Assembly (NCBI GenBank): GCA_018432235.1
Contig: JAHDLO010000020.1
Location: forward strand, 62,001-126,000
Direction: 5' to 3'
Length of the DNA stretch: 64,000 bases
DNA from: Clostridiaceae bacterium
Lineage (GTDB): Bacteria; Bacillota; Clostridia; Peptostreptococcales; Natronincolaceae
The position numbers and the translations under genes are program-made. A model generated the notes under the pieces. That model saw only the letters and a program-made list of their open reading frames with translations. It ran no database searches and was not told the DNA's origin. Positions 62,672 to 64,000 of the stretch are shown in pieces. Every line of letters starts with the position of its first letter. Position 1 is the first letter of the stretch.

Positions 62672-64000
62672 ATGGATCAAACAAAACAACTGGGTGAAGA
62701 AAAGATATCTAAGCTGTTATTGAAATTCTCAATACCAGCCATTATAGGAATGCTGGTAAATGCATTATATAATATTGTAGATAGAATTTTTATCGGTAAT
62801 GGTGTAGGAACTCTGGGTATTGCCGGTATCAGTATAGGCTTTCCGATAATGATAGCCATTATGGCAAGCGGTATGCTAATAGGTTTAGGTGCAAATTCCC
62901 TGATATCGATAAAGCTAGGGGAGCAAAAAAAGGATGAAGCCGAGCTGATCATGGGTAATGCTTTGGTGCTTTTGGTACTTATTTCTGTCACTATTACAGC
63001 ACTGGGTTTAAGCTTTATAGATCCGCTTTTAAAGGCCTTTGGTGCCAGTAACGAGGTGCTGCCCTATGCAAAGGAATATTTGAAGGTAATATTATGGGGG
63101 GCAACCTTCCAATCTATCGGTTTTGGTATGAACAATTTTATCAGAGCAGAGGGGAATCCGAAAATAGCAATGCTTACGATGCTGATAGGGGCTGTTATGA
63201 ATACCGCCTTAGACCCTATATTTATCTTTGTATTTAAATGGGGCATGAAGGGGGCTGCTATAGCCACTATTTTATCCCAAGCAGTATCAGCGGCATGGGT
63301 GCTTTATCACTTCCTTGGAGGCAGAAGCATCTTAAAAATTAGATTAAAGAATATGAAGCTGCAAATATCTACGGTATATAAAATTGTTGCATTGGGGGCA
63401 GCACCATTTGCGATGCAGCTGGCGGCTGGACTTTTAAATGTCGTGCTCAATAAATCCCTAATCACTTATGGTGGCGATATCGCTATATCTGGGATGGGGG
63501 TTGTGACCAGTATCAGCACCTTAATTCTGATGCCTGTTTTTGGTGTCAATCAAGGGGTTCAACCCATTATTGGATACAATTATGGTGCCCGTAAATATGA
63601 TAGAGTTAAGGAAGCTTTGAAGCTGGGCATCCTGGGGGCTACCTTTATTGTCGGCGTAGGCTATATCATGACAAGGGTGGCACCGGTACAGTTGGTTTCC
63701 TTGTTTAATAAGGACCCAGAGCTGATTGATATCGGCACCAGGGCTTTGAAATATTACCTGATGCTGATGCCGATCATAGGCTTTCAGATTATATCAGCCA
63801 ACTATTTCCAAGCCATTGGAAGACCAAAGCATGCTGCGCTTTTGAGTTTATCAAGGCAGGTGCTGGTATTGATACCGGCAATCCTGATACTGCCAAACTT
63901 CTACGGTCTAAACGGCGTAATGTATGCAGGACCGGTGGCGGATGCTGTATCCTCCATTATTACCGGCATATGGATAACAGCAGAGCTTAGGAAGCTGTCA
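62672..64000 (+). CDS. MATE family efflux transporter (3' end outside window)
   Basis: Open from ATG 62672 (AAGGAGATGG before it) to the window end, 443 codons without stop. About 12 hydrophobic segments in two similar halves; MATE features are NALYNIVDRIFIGNG, the NFIRAEGNPKIAM loop, GVNQGVQPIIGYNYGARKYD and FQAIGRPKHAAL. Resembles the MepA/NorM-like group that exports drugs with sodium or proton drive. Only a few residues should be missing. Likely regulated by the preceding MarR protein. Confidence 0.92.
   Translation, partial: MDQTKQLGEEKISKLLLKFSIPAIIGMLVNALYNIVDRIFIGNGVGTLGIAGISIGFPIMIAIMASGMLIGLGANSLISIKLGEQKKDEAELIMGNALVLLVLISVTITALGLSFIDPLLKAFGASNEVLPYAKEYLKVILWGATFQSIGFGMNNFIRAEGNPKIAMLTMLIGAVMNTALDPIFIFVFKWGMKGAAIATILSQAVSAAWVLYHFLGGRSILKIRLKNMKLQISTVYKIVALGAAPFAMQLAAGLLNVVLNKSLITYGGDIAISGMGVVTSISTLILMPVFGVNQGVQPIIGYNYGARKYDRVKEALKLGILGATFIVGVGYIMTRVAPVQLVSLFNKDPELIDIGTRALKYYLMLMPIIGFQIISANYFQAIGRPKHAALLSLSRQVLVLIPAILILPNFYGLNGVMYAGPVADAVSSIITGIWITAELRKLS

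Noticed and set aside
1..64000. CRISPR arrays, tRNA or rRNA genes, prophage or insertion sequences
   Set aside because: No regularly spaced repeats, no cloverleaf or rRNA-like sequence, and no integrase, transposase or phage structural gene was recognised.

Overview
The window reads as chromosomal DNA of a low-GC anaerobic Firmicute of the Clostridia type. Reasons: strong AGGAGG ribosome sites with many GTG/TTG starts, AT-rich intergenic DNA with rho-independent terminators, a selenoprotein, a strictly serial set of anaerobe-style genes (ato-like CoA transferase/thiolase operon, C-P lyase, PTS) and Clostridia-like protein sequences. No rRNA, tRNA, CRISPR array, insertion sequence or phage gene was seen. 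Every gene I accept (about 60) lies on the + strand, so the whole 64 kb probably belongs to one replichore, transcribed with the fork.

Layout. 1-4.3 kb: tail of an unidentified gene, an AlkZ-related protein, a two-gene ABC exporter, a pyridoxamine-oxidase-like protein and an AAA ATPase. 4.3-11.7 kb: a PAS/AAA+/Fis sigma-54 activator, then three identical-geometry palindromes and a textbook -24/-12 promoter driving a CitMHS transporter, a split AtuA pair, CoA-transferase A/B and thiolase: an analogue of the E. coli ato system with different middle genes. 11.9-24.9 kb: kinase-like protein, GntR regulator and a complete C-P lyase (phosphonate) pathway phnG-H-I-J-K-M, a hexapeptide transferase, phnL, a PHP-type cyclic phosphodiesterase standing in for PhnP, and the phnD-C-E-E importer, with candidate Pho boxes in front of phnG and phnD.

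24.9-26.4 kb: a 94-residue selenoprotein (in-frame TGA at 25077 followed by Cys) that ordinary gene calling misses, translationally adjacent to a thioredoxin-DsbD/CcdA-like membrane protein. 26.8-31.1 kb: ddl, murF and a two-component pair. 31.2-36.6 kb: KdpD-like kinase lacking the KdpD N-terminal domains, KdpE-like regulator, then a TPR protein, two TrkA-type proteins and TrkH behind a four-unit direct-repeat operator. 36.9-46.7 kb: a self-contained mannitol-type PTS operon (EIICB, MtlR, EIICBA, 1-phosphofructokinase, SorE-like dehydrogenase, HPr, EI) that lacks a visible mtlD and suggests entry through fructose 1-phosphate.

46.9-57.6 kb: a TetR regulator and a chemosensory cluster cheY-A-W-MCP-R-B with a hybrid histidine kinase and a lone receiver, no flagellar genes. 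57.9-64 kb: GNAT protein, HutC-type GntR regulator, six-TM PAS-GGDEF protein, uracil-DNA glycosylase, MarR regulator and a MATE transporter cut by the window end. Most intergenic gaps carry recognisable terminators or operators; two of them carry copies of one small intergenic repeat.
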